The notes: generated from the sequence alone by a model not told the origin. DNA of 64,000 nucleotides from Mycolicibacterium sp. MU0050 (GCF_963378085.1 NZ_OY726395.1:1922001-1986000), one strand, 5' to 3'; counted from the first letter of the stretch, positions 1 through 7,894 are shown. Numbers and translations are program-made.

Positions 1-271
1 GATCTTCGCCGCCGAGAACCAGCCGCGACGCCACGGACCCACCGACCTGTCCAACGATCAACTGGCCGGTCTCGCCGACCGGGCCGGGGCACCGCACCTG
101 GCCGGGGAGCTCATCAAGTTCGGCTTCCCGATCGGCCTGGACCCGCGCGCCATCGCCGCCTACAACATCACCCTGCTGCGCGACCTGCCCGAATCCGGCG
201 TCCCGCGCGTCGTGGTCGACGGCCAGGCCGTGGATGGAAACTCCGACTGGCTGGCCCGACTCCCGAGCTGA
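1..271 (+). CDS. DsbA-like thioredoxin-fold protein, C-terminal part
   Basis: The gene enters from the left edge and ends in TGA at 269-271. The frame beginning at base 2 is open throughout and encodes about 89 residues. The visible part has the helical insert and tail seen in DsbA/FrnE-type thioredoxin proteins: a segment with IFAAENQP, then TDLSNDQLAGLADRAGAP, and near the end RVVVDGQAVDG, where a DsbA fold carries its final strand. The CxxC active site would lie upstream of the window, so oxidoreductase activity cannot be judged. The family is inferred from this partial sequence only. Confidence 0.55.
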   Translation, partial: IFAAENQPRRHGPTDLSNDQLAGLADRAGAPHLAGELIKFGFPIGLDPRAIAAYNITLLRDLPESGVPRVVVDGQAVDGNSDWLARLPS

Positions 272-291
272 ACCGCCGCACCTGTAACCGC

Positions 292-639
292 CTACAGCGG
301 TCCGACATACCCCTGATCGCGGGCCCAGCCGACCACCACCGGCTTGGCGTCCAGGCACAGGTGATTCACCGCCGACATCAGCACGATCGCCGACTCGGCC
401 GGCGCGAACCCGGTATTGGCGAGCTTGCCGAGCACCAGCGGGGGCGAAACCCCGTGGCGCAGTTCGTGACACAGCTCCTTGCCGATGTCGATCATGTCGA
501 ACATGTCGGCGTACCAGACCCCGGCGTTGTCGAGCTCGGCGATGAAGTCGTACTGATCGGCGTTGGCCGGCCCGGCCATCGCCACTGAACCGGCCAACGC
601 GACTGACGCCGCCAATGCCGATGCGATTCCCCCACGCAT
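292..639 (-). CDS. Secreted DUF732-domain protein
   Basis: A 115-residue protein with a Sec-type signal peptide (MRGG, an Ala/Val-rich core, then AMAGPANA before the mature chain at about residue 27). The mature part shows the DUF732 pattern: DQYDFIAELDNAGVWY, a central G-K-E-LC with cysteine, and a second cysteine near residue 95 (NHLCLDAKP), probably forming a disulfide. It ends in W-ARDQGYVGPL. DUF732 proteins are small exported mycobacterial proteins of unknown function. An AGGGGG-like ribosome site lies about 5 nt before the ATG. It converges with the gene ending at 271. Confidence 0.85.
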   Translation of the reverse strand: MRGGIASALAASVALAGSVAMAGPANADQYDFIAELDNAGVWYADMFDMIDIGKELCHELRHGVSPPLVLGKLANTGFAPAESAIVLMSAVNHLCLDAKPVVVGWARDQGYVGPL

Positions 640-713
640 GATTCCCCCTCGGATAGCGCTGTGCGCGCGACGTTAGACGACGGCACCGACAGAACCCGGG
701 TCGCGCTCCAGCT

Positions 714-869
714 CTGGTGCCCGGTTTGCCCGCCTCGCAGCGACAAGTCGGGCTGCAGGGGTGCTCGGGCCGAGAGACTCGCGATCCGCCGCTGGTGCCC
801 GGTTTGCCCGCCTCACAGCGACAAGCCGGGCCGCAGGGACGCTCGGGCCGAAAGACTCGCGATCCGCCC
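714..869. repeat. 78-bp tandem duplication
   Basis: Bases 714-791 and 792-869 are two adjacent copies of the same unit, differing at only a few positions. Each begins CTGGTGCCCGGTTTGCCCGC and ends near GACTCGCGATCCGCC. Each unit carries one reverse-oriented copy of the dispersed 21-bp element (725-745 and 803-823). It is non-coding by appearance. Confidence 0.85.
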
Positions 870-889
870 GCAGCCAAGGGGCGACGCGG

Positions 890-910
890 TGTCGCTCGGA
901 GGCGGGCAAA
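890..910 (+). repeat. 21-bp dispersed element, copy 3
   Basis: It reads TGTCGCT, then CG, GAG, GC, GGGCAAA. The same pattern (TGTCGCT, two variable bases, GAG, one variable base, C or T, GGGCAA) occurs in reverse at 725-745, 803-823 and 34354-34374, and forward at 4225-4245. All five copies are in intergenic DNA. Confidence 0.6.
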
Positions 911-1019
911 CGAGAGGGGGAGTGGAGACCCGGCAGCGACAACCCAGCGCAACCCAGAGAAACCGACAAAACCGCCCCGATCTCGCCTCGACCAGCGGTT
1001 AGACGCGCGTCGATACTTC

Positions 1020-1048
1020 TTGACGGATGTCTGAATCCTGTCTAGAGT
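1020..1048 (+). promoter_or_regulatory. Sigma-A-type promoter for the FMO/hydrolase operon
   Basis: TTGACG at 1020-1025 and TAGAGT at 1043-1048 are separated by exactly 17 bp, close to the housekeeping consensus. Transcription would begin near 1055, leaving a leader of about 75 nt before the GTG at 1130. An AAAGGA ribosome site lies at about 1119-1124. Confidence 0.6.
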
Positions 1049-1129
1049 CGGCCGCACCAGTGGTTCAACTCACAGCACGCCTCGACGCCGACCGACCTCA
1101 CGGGCGGCGTCGTTGATGAAAGGACTCCC

Positions 1130-2494
1130 GTGACCACGACTGCACCGCGGCCCCGCACCGCGATCATCGGCGCCGGCATCAGCGGACTGACCGCCGGCAA
1201 GATGCTGTCCGACTACGGCATTGCCTACGACTGCTTCGAGTCCTCGGACCGCATCGGCGGCAACTGGGCCTTCGGCAACCCCAACGGGCACTCCAGCGCC
1301 TACCGCTCGCTGCACATCGACACGTCCAAGGAGCGCCTGTCGTTCAAGGACTTCCCGATGCCCAAGGAGTTCCCGGACTTCCCGCACCACACCCAGATCA
1401 AGGACTACCTCGAGCGCTACGCCGAGGCGTTCAACCTCAAGCGAAACATCCACTTCCGCAACGGCGTCGAGCACGCGCGGCGCAATCCCGACGGCGGCTG
1501 GACGCTACGCACCCAGGACGGCCAGGACCGCGAGTACGACTTCCTGGTCGTCGCCAACGGACACCACTGGGACCCGCGGTACCCGGACTTCCCCGGCACC
1601 TTCACCGGCGAGAGCATCCACTCCCACCAGTACATCGACCCCAGCACCCCACTGAACCTGACCGGCAAGCGCGTGCTGGTGGTCGGCATCGGCAACAGCG
1701 CCGCCGACATCATCAGCGAGCTGTCCCAGAAGACCTTCCAGAACACGGTGTACATGTCGACGCGCTCGGGGGCGTGGATAGTCCCGAAGTACATGTTCGG
1801 CATGCCCACCGACCGGCTGGCCCGCACCCTGCCGCAGATCCCCGCCAAATTCCAGCGCCTGCTGCTGCGCAAGGTGCCCACACTGATCTCCGGCCCGCCG
1901 GAGCGCTACGGGCTGCCGCGGCCTGACCACAACTTCCTCGAGGCCCACCCCACCCAGTCCAGCGAACTGCTGCTGCGCCTGGGCTCCGGGGACGTCAAGG
2001 TCAAACCCAACATCGAGCGCCTCGACGGGCAGACGGTGCATTTCGTCGACGGCACGCAGCAGGACTTCGACGCCATCGTCTACGCCACCGGCTACAACAT
2101 CAGCTTCCCGTTCTTCGACGAGGACTTCATCAGCGCGCCGGACAACAAGATTCGCCTGTTCAAGCGCATCCTCAAGCCTGGCATGGACGACATTGCGTTC
2201 ATCGGCTTCGCCCAGGCCGTGCCGACGCTGTTCCCGTTCGTCGAGTGCCAGTCCCGGTTCCTGTCCGCCTATCTGGCCGGCACCTACCGGCCGCCGAGCA
2301 CCCAAGAGATGGAACGCATCATCGACGCCGACGACAAGGCGAACATGGGTCACTTCGCGGACCGCCCGCGCCACACCCAGCAGCTCGACTACTACCGCTA
2401 CGTCTACGACATCGAGAAAAAGGAAATGCCCGCCGGCACCCGCCGCGCCGCCAAACTCGGACCGCTCAACCTCGTCGGAAAGGTGCCCGCATGA
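1130..2494 (+). CDS. Flavin-containing monooxygenase (FMO family)
   Basis: A 454-residue FAD/NADPH-dependent monooxygenase. The FAD-binding Rossmann motif GAGISG is at residues 14-19 and a second NADPH-binding motif GIGNSAAD begins at residue 186. Between them, FTGESIHSHQY (about 158-168) fits the FMO fingerprint FxGxxxHxxxY. The C-terminal YATGYN near residue 318 is the usual FMO ATG motif. Such enzymes insert oxygen at N or S atoms or carry out Baeyer-Villiger reactions; the substrate is unknown. The GTG start has an AAAGGA site 5 nt upstream. Its stop overlaps the hydrolase start in ATGA, so the two genes are translationally coupled. An EthR-like regulator follows, recalling the ethA-ethR pair, although this protein has the FMO rather than the BVMO fingerprint. 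Confidence 0.9.
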   Translation: MTTTAPRPRTAIIGAGISGLTAGKMLSDYGIAYDCFESSDRIGGNWAFGNPNGHSSAYRSLHIDTSKERLSFKDFPMPKEFPDFPHHTQIKDYLERYAEAFNLKRNIHFRNGVEHARRNPDGGWTLRTQDGQDREYDFLVVANGHHWDPRYPDFPGTFTGESIHSHQYIDPSTPLNLTGKRVLVVGIGNSAADIISELSQKTFQNTVYMSTRSGAWIVPKYMFGMPTDRLARTLPQIPAKFQRLLLRKVPTLISGPPERYGLPRPDHNFLEAHPTQSSELLLRLGSGDVKVKPNIERLDGQTVHFVDGTQQDFDAIVYATGYNISFPFFDEDFISAPDNKIRLFKRILKPGMDDIAFIGFAQAVPTLFPFVECQSRFLSAYLAGTYRPPSTQEMERIIDADDKANMGHFADRPRHTQQLDYYRYVYDIEKKEMPAGTRRAAKLGPLNLVGKVPA

Positions 2495-3453
2495 CCACCC
2501 TGAGCCCCGTCGACTCCGACACCGCCGATCAGCACCGCGACGACCTCAGCTTCCAGGTCGACGGCGAGACCGTCCGCGCCTGGCACTACCCGGGCCGCGG
2601 CGAGCGGTTCGCGGGTCCCGACGGCCGCCCCGTGGTGGTCATGGCCCACGGCCTGGGCGCCACCAAGGACAGCGCGCTGCCCGGGTTCGCCGAACGGCTC
2701 AGCGCGGCCGGCCTGGACGTCGTGCTGTTCGACTACCGCAACTTCGGCGACAGCGATGGCGCTGTGCGCCAGGTGATTTCGATTCGCGGCCAGCTCGCCG
2801 ACTACCGCGGCGCGATCCAGGCCGCCCGCGCGCTGCCGGGCGTGGACCCGGCCAAGGTCATCGTGTGGGGAGTGTCGTTCTCCGGCGGGCACGTGTTCAA
2901 TGTCGCCGCCGACGATCCCCGCGTCGCCGGGGTGATCGCGATGACCCCGGCGCCGGACGGCATGGCCGCGGCGGTGCAGCTGCTGCGTAACCAGGGCCCG
3001 CTGCACCTGGCGCGCAGCATGGCCGTCGGGCTGCGCGACGTGGCCCGCGCCGCCCGCCGCCGCCCGCCCGTGCTGGCCCCGATCGTCGGCGAGCCCGGCT
3101 CCATCGCGGCGCTCACCGCACCGGGCGCGCTGGACAAGCACCTGCAGATGGTCGGGCCCACGTGGCGAAATGAGTTGGCGGCCCGCATCTTCCTGCAGGT
3201 CGGCAACTATCGGCCGATCCGCAGGGCGAAGCAGGTGCGGGTGCCGATGCTCATGCAGGTCGCCGACTACGACCGCAGCGCGCCGCCTGCAGCCGCGATG
3301 AACGCGGGCGTGCGGGCCCGCGCCGAGATCCGGCACTACCCCTGCGATCACTTCGACGTCTACCCGGGCGAGGCATGGTTCGAGTCGGTGGTCACCCACC
3401 AGATCGAATTTCTGACACGCCATTTCGGCAACCCGGACGCCGAGGACGCCTGA
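2491..3453 (+). CDS. Alpha/beta hydrolase
   Basis: 320 residues; ATG at 2491 overlaps the FMO stop by 4 bp (ATGA). The N-terminal half has the alpha/beta fold strand and oxyanion segment VVVMAHGLGATKDSALPGFAERL, then DVVLFDYRNFGDSDG. The nucleophile elbow is WGVSFSGG with Ser129, a GxSxS variant of the usual GxSxG. A C-terminal DHFDVYPG segment supplies the likely catalytic His. It resembles COG1073-type hydrolases. Coupling to an FMO suggests it hydrolyses an ester or lactone produced by the oxygenase, but this is inference. The protein has no signal peptide, so it is probably cytosolic. Confidence 0.82.
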   Translation: MTTLSPVDSDTADQHRDDLSFQVDGETVRAWHYPGRGERFAGPDGRPVVVMAHGLGATKDSALPGFAERLSAAGLDVVLFDYRNFGDSDGAVRQVISIRGQLADYRGAIQAARALPGVDPAKVIVWGVSFSGGHVFNVAADDPRVAGVIAMTPAPDGMAAAVQLLRNQGPLHLARSMAVGLRDVARAARRRPPVLAPIVGEPGSIAALTAPGALDKHLQMVGPTWRNELAARIFLQVGNYRPIRRAKQVRVPMLMQVADYDRSAPPAAAMNAGVRARAEIRHYPCDHFDVYPGEAWFESVVTHQIEFLTRHFGNPDAEDA

Positions 3454-3461
3454 CGTGTGAG

Positions 3462-3487
3462 CCCGGCCGGTAAACTCGCCGGCCGGG
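3462..3487. promoter_or_regulatory. Perfect inverted repeat with a -10 box in its loop, upstream of tetR
   Basis: CCCGGCCGG (3462-3470) and CCGGCCGGG (3479-3487) are perfect 9-bp arms around the loop TAAACTCG. It begins 9 bp after the hydrolase stop and ends 22 bp before the TetR start. The loop contains TAAACT (3471-3476), a good -10 hexamer. It may be an autoregulatory operator over a tetR promoter, or a GC-rich terminator stem lacking a T tract. Confidence 0.45.
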
Positions 3488-3509
3488 ACGCACGTGCAAG
3501 GGGGATGAC

Positions 3510-4136
3510 ATGACCGCCGACCCGCAGACGCCGCAACTGGCCGACCGCCGCGGGCCCTACCGCGGCGAGACCCGGCGCGCCGAGATCCTGGCCGGGCTGG
3601 CGGACCTGCTGCAGCAACGCCGGTTCGACGAGATCAGCGTCGCCGACATCAGCGCCGCGGCCGGGGTGAAGCGCAACACCTTCTACTTCTACTTCGCCAA
3701 CAAGTCGGTGGCCGTGGCGGCGCTGCTGTCGGACCTGTTCGCCGAAATGATCGCCGGCGCAGAACCATTCATCACCCACGTCGGTGAACCCCGCGAGAAC
3801 GTCCAGGGCGGCATCGACAACGTGGTCGCCTCCTGGCAGCGCAACACCAACCTCTACATGGCGATCCTGGACGCCCGGCATTCCGACCCGGCCGTGCAGC
3901 AGTTCTGGGACGACTGGCTGGCCCAATTCGTCGGCCCCATCGCCGAGGCCATCACCGTCGAACGCGAGGCCGGCCGCGCCCGCCCGGGTCCCGACGCCAC
4001 CACGCTGACCGTGACCCTGATCGGCACCAACGTCAGCCTGCTCGACCGCATCGGGCGCAGCGGCTTCACCCCCGAACTGGCCGCCGCCGCGCGGGAGGCT
4101 CTGTTCCACATCTGGTACCACGCGATCTACGGCTGA
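3510..4136 (+). CDS. TetR-family regulator, EthR-like
   Basis: A 208-residue TetR repressor. The N-terminal helix-turn-helix spans about residues 25-70: ETRRAEILAGLADLLQQRRF, then ISVADISAAAGVKRNTFYFYFANK. The unusual TFYFYF recognition helix and the C-terminal HIWYHAIYG match, by recall, the TFYFYF and HIWVTSIYG segments of M. tuberculosis EthR. The C-terminal ligand domain should therefore be of the EthR type, binding hydrophobic molecules. The ATG is preceded by AAGGGGG. It follows the FMO and hydrolase on the same strand and probably controls them and itself; the palindrome at 3462-3487 is a candidate operator. Confidence 0.85.
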   Translation: MTADPQTPQLADRRGPYRGETRRAEILAGLADLLQQRRFDEISVADISAAAGVKRNTFYFYFANKSVAVAALLSDLFAEMIAGAEPFITHVGEPRENVQGGIDNVVASWQRNTNLYMAILDARHSDPAVQQFWDDWLAQFVGPIAEAITVEREAGRARPGPDATTLTVTLIGTNVSLLDRIGRSGFTPELAAAAREALFHIWYHAIYG

Positions 4137-4224
4137 GCCATCTGCGGCTGACCGACCTACGGCCATCCACCGCGGCCGACCACGGCGTCGGCGCCCGCTC
4201 CGAGACCCTCGGCTTGTCGCTCGC

Positions 4225-4245
4225 TGTCGCTGGGAGCCGGGCAAA
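4225..4245 (+). repeat. 21-bp dispersed element, copy 4
   Basis: It reads TGTCGCT, GG, GAG, CC, GGGCAAA in the spacer between the TetR and DUF2510 genes (4137-4357). It matches the three copies in 640-1129 at all fixed positions. Nothing else is evident in this 220-bp spacer apart from a weak GAGGGG ribosome site before the DUF2510 gene. Confidence 0.55.
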
Positions 4246-4357
4246 TGGAAGACCCAAGGGCCTCCGGTATGGGAGTGAACCGCTCTTGTCGGTACCCCGT
4301 GCCATCCTGTGCATCACGGGGGCGTGGTGATGGCCACGTCGGAGGAGGGGAACCGAA

Positions 4358-4966
4358 ATGACTGATTTCCAAGGGCAATCGACGCCGGCCCCGGGCTGGC
4401 ATCCGGACCCGGGTGGCCAGCCTGGGCAGCGCTACCACGACGGTCAGCGCTGGACCCAGCACTTCGTGCCGACACCGCCACCCGCATCGGTCCCAGCGCC
4501 GGCGGTGGCGGTCGCGGTCTCGACCGGCGGCGGCACCAATCACGCGTTGCATGCGGTCCTGGCGGTGCTGTCCTGTGGGCTTTGGCTTCCGATCTGGATT
4601 CTGTGTGCCGTTTTCAGCACCGGGTCGCGGTCGGCGGTGGCCGTCGGCGGAGGCAACGCGATCGCGCACACCGCCAACCGTCGACCGCTGCTGGTGGCCG
4701 CGGCCGTCGTGGCCGGGTTGGTGCTGCTGGGCACCGCCGCCGAGAATCCGTGGCTGTTCGTAGTGTTGGCGATCCTCGGGATCGCCGGCGGCTACGGATT
4801 CTGGGTCCTCAGGTCGGCGCAGCAGCGCGAGGAAGCGCAGCGCCGGGAGCAATTCCAACGCGACATGCTCGCCGAGCGCGCCGACTACGAGGACCGGCTC
4901 TACCAGCAGGGGGATCCGCGGGGAGTGCACGGCCGCTACCTGCCGCCGGACCACCTGGAGGGGTAG
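4358..4966 (+). CDS. DUF2510-domain membrane protein
   Basis: 202 residues. The N-terminus carries the DUF2510 motif PGWHPDPGGQPGQRYHDGQRW (about residues 9-29), a short Trp/Tyr module common in actinobacterial membrane proteins. A proline/alanine linker follows, then hydrophobic segments: a possible re-entrant or membrane helix at about 68-86, and two helices at about 110-125 and 130-150. The tail is charged and Gln/Arg-rich (QQREEAQRREQFQRD), probably a cytoplasmic helix. Function is unknown. AGGAGGGG lies about 5 nt before the ATG. Confidence 0.8.
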   Translation: MTDFQGQSTPAPGWHPDPGGQPGQRYHDGQRWTQHFVPTPPPASVPAPAVAVAVSTGGGTNHALHAVLAVLSCGLWLPIWILCAVFSTGSRSAVAVGGGNAIAHTANRRPLLVAAAVVAGLVLLGTAAENPWLFVVLAILGIAGGYGFWVLRSAQQREEAQRREQFQRDMLAERADYEDRLYQQGDPRGVHGRYLPPDHLEG

Positions 4967-4991
4967 ATACCGGGTGACTCAGCGCGATTTT

Positions 4992-5025
4992 GCATCATTG
5001 CATCATGATGCAGTGATGCTAAGAT
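4992..5025 (+). promoter_or_regulatory. vapB promoter within a 28-bp palindromic operator
   Basis: Bases 4992-5019 form a 28-bp palindrome centred at 5005/5006 with one mismatched pair; each half reads like GCATCATTGCATCA. It covers TTGCAT (4998-5003, -35) and the spacer; TAAGAT (5020-5025) fits a -10 box. Transcription would start at about 5031, the A of the vapB ATG. This is the layout expected of an autoregulated antitoxin promoter. Confidence 0.6.
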
Positions 5026-5030
5026 GTGGC

Positions 5031-5261
5031 ATGCGCACGACCATCGATCTCCCCGAGGACCTTCACCAGCAGGCGCAGGCCATTGCGCGGGACACCCGTC
5101 GCACCCTGAGTGAAACAGTGGCCGACCTCGTCAGGCGCGGGTTGAGTGCCGGCGGTCCCACGACCGGGTTCTCAACGGATACCCGGACCGGTTTGCCGGT
5201 GGTTGGTGTCGGTCGGGTCGTGACCTCCGAGGATGTGCGGTCCTTGGAGGACGAGGAGTGA
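5031..5261 (+). CDS. vapB: VapB-type antitoxin (ribbon-helix-helix)
   Basis: 76 residues. The start was placed at ATG 5031, because the protein then begins MRTTIDLPEDLHQQAQAIAR, the usual ribbon-helix-helix DNA-binding start. The -10 box TAAGAT ends 5 nt upstream, which implies a leaderless mRNA; no Shine-Dalgarno is visible. The C-terminal half (GLPVVGVGRVVTSEDVRSLEDEE) should be the toxin-binding region. Its stop overlaps the vapC GTG by 4 bp, so the two are coupled. It likely represses its own promoter at the palindrome 4992-5019. Confidence 0.85.
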   Translation: MRTTIDLPEDLHQQAQAIARDTRRTLSETVADLVRRGLSAGGPTTGFSTDTRTGLPVVGVGRVVTSEDVRSLEDEE

Positions 5262-5653
5262 CGCTGTTGCTCGACTCCAACATGCTGATCGCGTTGGTGG
5301 TCGCCGAGCACGTGCATCACGACGTCGCAGCGGAATGGCTCTCAGCGTCCGACACGACGTTCGCGACGTGTCCGATCACGCAGGGCAGCCTGGTCCGCTT
5401 CCTGCTGCGGTCGGGGAAGGCGGCTGCTGTGGCGCGTGATGTGGTCAGGGCAGTGCAAGAAGCAGACCGACACGAGTTCTGGCACGACAGTGTGTCATTT
5501 GTCGATGTGCCGGTCGACGGCGTGATCGGCCACCGGCAAGTGACCGATGCCTACCTGGCTGAACTTGCCCGCCGCCGCCACGGTCAGTTGGCGACGCTTG
5601 ACAGCGGATTGGCCCATTTGCACACGGACGTGGCGGTGCTGGTTCGGCCGTAG
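5258..5653 (+). CDS. vapC: VapC-type PIN-domain ribonuclease toxin
   Basis: 131 residues with PIN acidic residues: LLLDSNMLIAL at the N-terminus (Asp6), a mid-chain Gln/Arg segment (ITQGSLVRFLLR) and C-terminal VTDAYLAELARRRHGQLATLDSGLA with two further Asp residues. PIN toxins cut RNA, commonly tRNA or rRNA. The GTG start overlaps vapB. The second conserved acidic position near residue 45 reads Gln (TQGSLVR) rather than the usual Glu, seen in several mycobacterial VapCs of this subgroup. Confidence 0.85.
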   Translation: MTLLLDSNMLIALVVAEHVHHDVAAEWLSASDTTFATCPITQGSLVRFLLRSGKAAAVARDVVRAVQEADRHEFWHDSVSFVDVPVDGVIGHRQVTDAYLAELARRRHGQLATLDSGLAHLHTDVAVLVRP

Positions 5654-5680
5654 CGTCAGAGCGCGACCGCACGGCGAAAA

Positions 5681-6376
5681 CTACCGCGGCCGGTCCACCG
5701 CGTAGGTGCCCGCGTCATCCTGGAACACCGCGAGCACGCTCTGTGTCTTGTCGTCGACGACGACCTCGCACCGGAACTCCGCCCCCGCGGACACCACCGG
5801 GTCATCGCCGTCGTTGCAGCGGATCTCGGAGAGCCCGGTCACGCCGTAGCCGTCGACCGGGTCGACGAGGACGGCGGTGACGTCGTCTTCGACCTTGCCG
5901 ACCTTGAGCACGTTGTCCCGCACCGGATTCAGCGTCGACATCCCGACGCCCAGCGCGGCGCCGCCGAGCACGACGACGGCCACCCCCACCCCGATCCACA
6001 GCTTGGAACCGCTACGGGCGGGCTTCGCCGGTGCCGGCGACGCGGCGGGTTCGCGCGGGAGCGCGCCCATCCCCGGCGGGGTGGGCGCCGTGCGCACAGG
6101 CGGCGTGGCGCGGCGAGGCGGCGGGGGCGGGGGCGGGGGCGGGCCTAGTGGGGCCGGAGGGGGCGGCAACGGCGCCGCCGGCCGCTGGTTTGCGTTGCGC
6201 CACCACGGCTCTTCCGCCGGAGGCTGCGGCCGGACGGCCTGGCGCGGGGCGGGCTGACGCGGGACAGGCGGCGGGGCGGGTGCGCGCGGGGGAGCGGGAG
6301 GCCGCCGGAACTCGACCGTCGGATCGTCGGGCCCGGGGCGCCGCGGATCGGGCCGCCCACCGTAGGGCCCGCTCAC
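5681..6376 (-). CDS. Proline-rich membrane protein with DUF4333 domain
   Basis: 231 residues. The first 125 are Pro/Arg/Ala-rich and low-complexity, followed by one transmembrane helix (LWIGVGVAVVVLGGAALGVGM, about 126-146). The exported C-terminal domain (about 150-231) matches DUF4333: a VEDDVTAVL segment, then two cysteines (EIRCNDG and EFRCEVVV) likely to pair, and ending VFQDDAGTYAVDRPR. It is probably a single-pass envelope protein of unknown function. The GTG start overlaps the stop of the upstream peptidase by 4 bp, so the two are coupled and may act together. Confidence 0.8.
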   Translation of the reverse strand: MSGPYGGRPDPRRPGPDDPTVEFRRPPAPPRAPAPPPVPRQPAPRQAVRPQPPAEEPWWRNANQRPAAPLPPPPAPLGPPPPPPPPPRRATPPVRTAPTPPGMGALPREPAASPAPAKPARSGSKLWIGVGVAVVVLGGAALGVGMSTLNPVRDNVLKVGKVEDDVTAVLVDPVDGYGVTGLSEIRCNDGDDPVVSAGAEFRCEVVVDDKTQSVLAVFQDDAGTYAVDRPR

Positions 6377-7812
6377 GGGAACCTCCGGAAGCAGTCGTCG
6401 GCGTCGCCGAGCAGCCCGGACCGAAACGCCGAGATGCGGGTGAAGCCCGACGGCACCACCCCGGCGTCGACGTCGCTGGCCACGAGGCCGTTGGTGAGGA
6501 TGCCGGACACCGCCTCGTCCAGATCGCCGGTCCCCAGCGTCAGCGGCAACCCGGAGCGCTGCGCCATCTCACGCTGCGCCACCCCGGTCAGACACGCGGT
6601 GCGCATGCCCGCCACCCCGGAACGCAGGTCCACGCCCCGTTCCTGTTGCACCGCAAGCACATAGCGGGACGCCACCGCCGACAGCGCGGTGTTGTCGCCC
6701 TGCAGCAGCACCTGCTCGCTCTCGTCGGCCGGCGTGCCGATCTGCTGCAGCAGCCCTAGATTGACGCTGACGGTGTTGGTGTCCGGGCAGTAGCCGGCGG
6801 GCAGCCCCTCGGGCAGCGGGCAGCCGGTCTGGTCGACGCTGAGCACCGGCGGTGCGGCCGGAGTGAACACCGCGTCGAGGGTGTCCATCAGCGAGCCGAG
6901 CGTGGACTCGTCGATGGGGGCGTCGGAGCCGGGGATGCCGGAGTGGAACAGCAGGCTGGGCAGGCCCCCGCGGCGATGCTCGATCTCGTCGAGAGTCATT
7001 GCGGCACAAGCGTCCGCGCCGACGTCAAAGCCCTGCTGCAACGCACTGACCCGGTCCAGGGCGGTGCCGTGGGCGTCGGTCGGCGAGGACAGCAGGTTGA
7101 ACAACGAGATGGGGTCGCGCATCGCGATGGCCCCGGCGATCACCCGATCCAGCGCGCCGGTGGTGTTCAGCGTGTACCGCTCGGAACTGCCCTCGGCGAC
7201 CCAGCGCAGATAGGTGCCGGCCAGGCAGTCGGCCTGCTGCTCGCTGACCAGGGTGGGGGTGTCGGCGTCGACCAGGCGGGCCTGCAGCTGCACGGCGTGG
7301 CCGTACTCGTGGGCCATCAGCCCGTTGACCGACATGTCGCCGAAGAACTTCTGCGCGACCGGCAGCAGGAACTCCCGGTCCCACACCATGATGTCGCGGG
7401 TGCGGCAATAGGCGGCGTTGTACTTCAGCATCGCGGCCTCGGCGCCGCACACCGGGGCGGTGCCGGGATCGGACGGGTCGATGGAGATCAGCGTCTGCAC
7501 CGGGGCGAAACCGCCGGCGAAGGTCTCCGCGTAGTGCCGGGCCCAGAAGTCCTCGATGTCCTCGATGGCCAGCAGCGCCGCCCGGTCGATCACCCCGCCG
7601 TCGGAGTTCTGCACTCGGTCGGTGGACTCCGGCAGCGGACCGCGCGGCCCGCTGGGGCCGTCGGTGGCCGGCAGGCCCGCGACCCGGAACGGGTCGTAGC
7701 GCATCGACACCGCCCGCCCGTCCAGCGCGTACTGCGCGCAGGCGGTGCCCGTCAGCACGCACAGCGCCACCACCACGACCTTCAGCCAGCGCAGTTGCGG
7801 TCTCATCGGCAT
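6373..7812 (-). CDS. Neutral zinc metallopeptidase, exported
   Basis: About 479 residues with ATG at 7812 (a second in-frame ATG at 7806 is equally possible). The N-terminus is a signal peptide, RWLKVVVVALCVLTGTAC; the TGTAC is close to, but not, a canonical lipobox because -3 is Gly. The zinc motif HEYGH sits in MAHEYGHAVQLQ, and a downstream EQQADCLAGTYLRW segment contains the third ligand, as in YpfJ/neutral zinc metallopeptidases (PF04228). The C-terminal region is mycobacterium-specific. It precedes the DUF4333 protein with a 4-bp overlap. Substrate unknown. Confidence 0.82.
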   Translation of the reverse strand: MPMRPQLRWLKVVVVALCVLTGTACAQYALDGRAVSMRYDPFRVAGLPATDGPSGPRGPLPESTDRVQNSDGGVIDRAALLAIEDIEDFWARHYAETFAGGFAPVQTLISIDPSDPGTAPVCGAEAAMLKYNAAYCRTRDIMVWDREFLLPVAQKFFGDMSVNGLMAHEYGHAVQLQARLVDADTPTLVSEQQADCLAGTYLRWVAEGSSERYTLNTTGALDRVIAGAIAMRDPISLFNLLSSPTDAHGTALDRVSALQQGFDVGADACAAMTLDEIEHRRGGLPSLLFHSGIPGSDAPIDESTLGSLMDTLDAVFTPAAPPVLSVDQTGCPLPEGLPAGYCPDTNTVSVNLGLLQQIGTPADESEQVLLQGDNTALSAVASRYVLAVQQERGVDLRSGVAGMRTACLTGVAQREMAQRSGLPLTLGTGDLDEAVSGILTNGLVASDVDAGVVPSGFTRISAFRSGLLGDADDCFRRFP

Positions 7813-7894
7813 CTTTCGAAGCTCCGGGCGGGGGCGGGTGGTCCCGATCAGCTTTGCACAGCCCGTGCGGCGGCGGCACCCGGTCCGGCGCGCG

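Larger units (their letters stand above)
640..1129. other. 490-bp spacer with repeats and one promoter
   Basis: No convincing gene is seen here. Open frames on both strands are arginine-rich GC artefacts without ribosome sites. The spacer holds a 78-bp tandem duplication (714-869), three copies of a 21-bp dispersed element (725-745, 803-823, 890-910) and a sigma-A-type promoter at 1020-1048 for the downstream oxygenase gene. Confidence 0.6.

Noticed and set aside
4967..5680. Direct repeats around the first vapBC pair
   Set aside because: Only a short TCAG-GCGA similarity at the two edges, unlike the perfect 26-bp repeat around the third pair.
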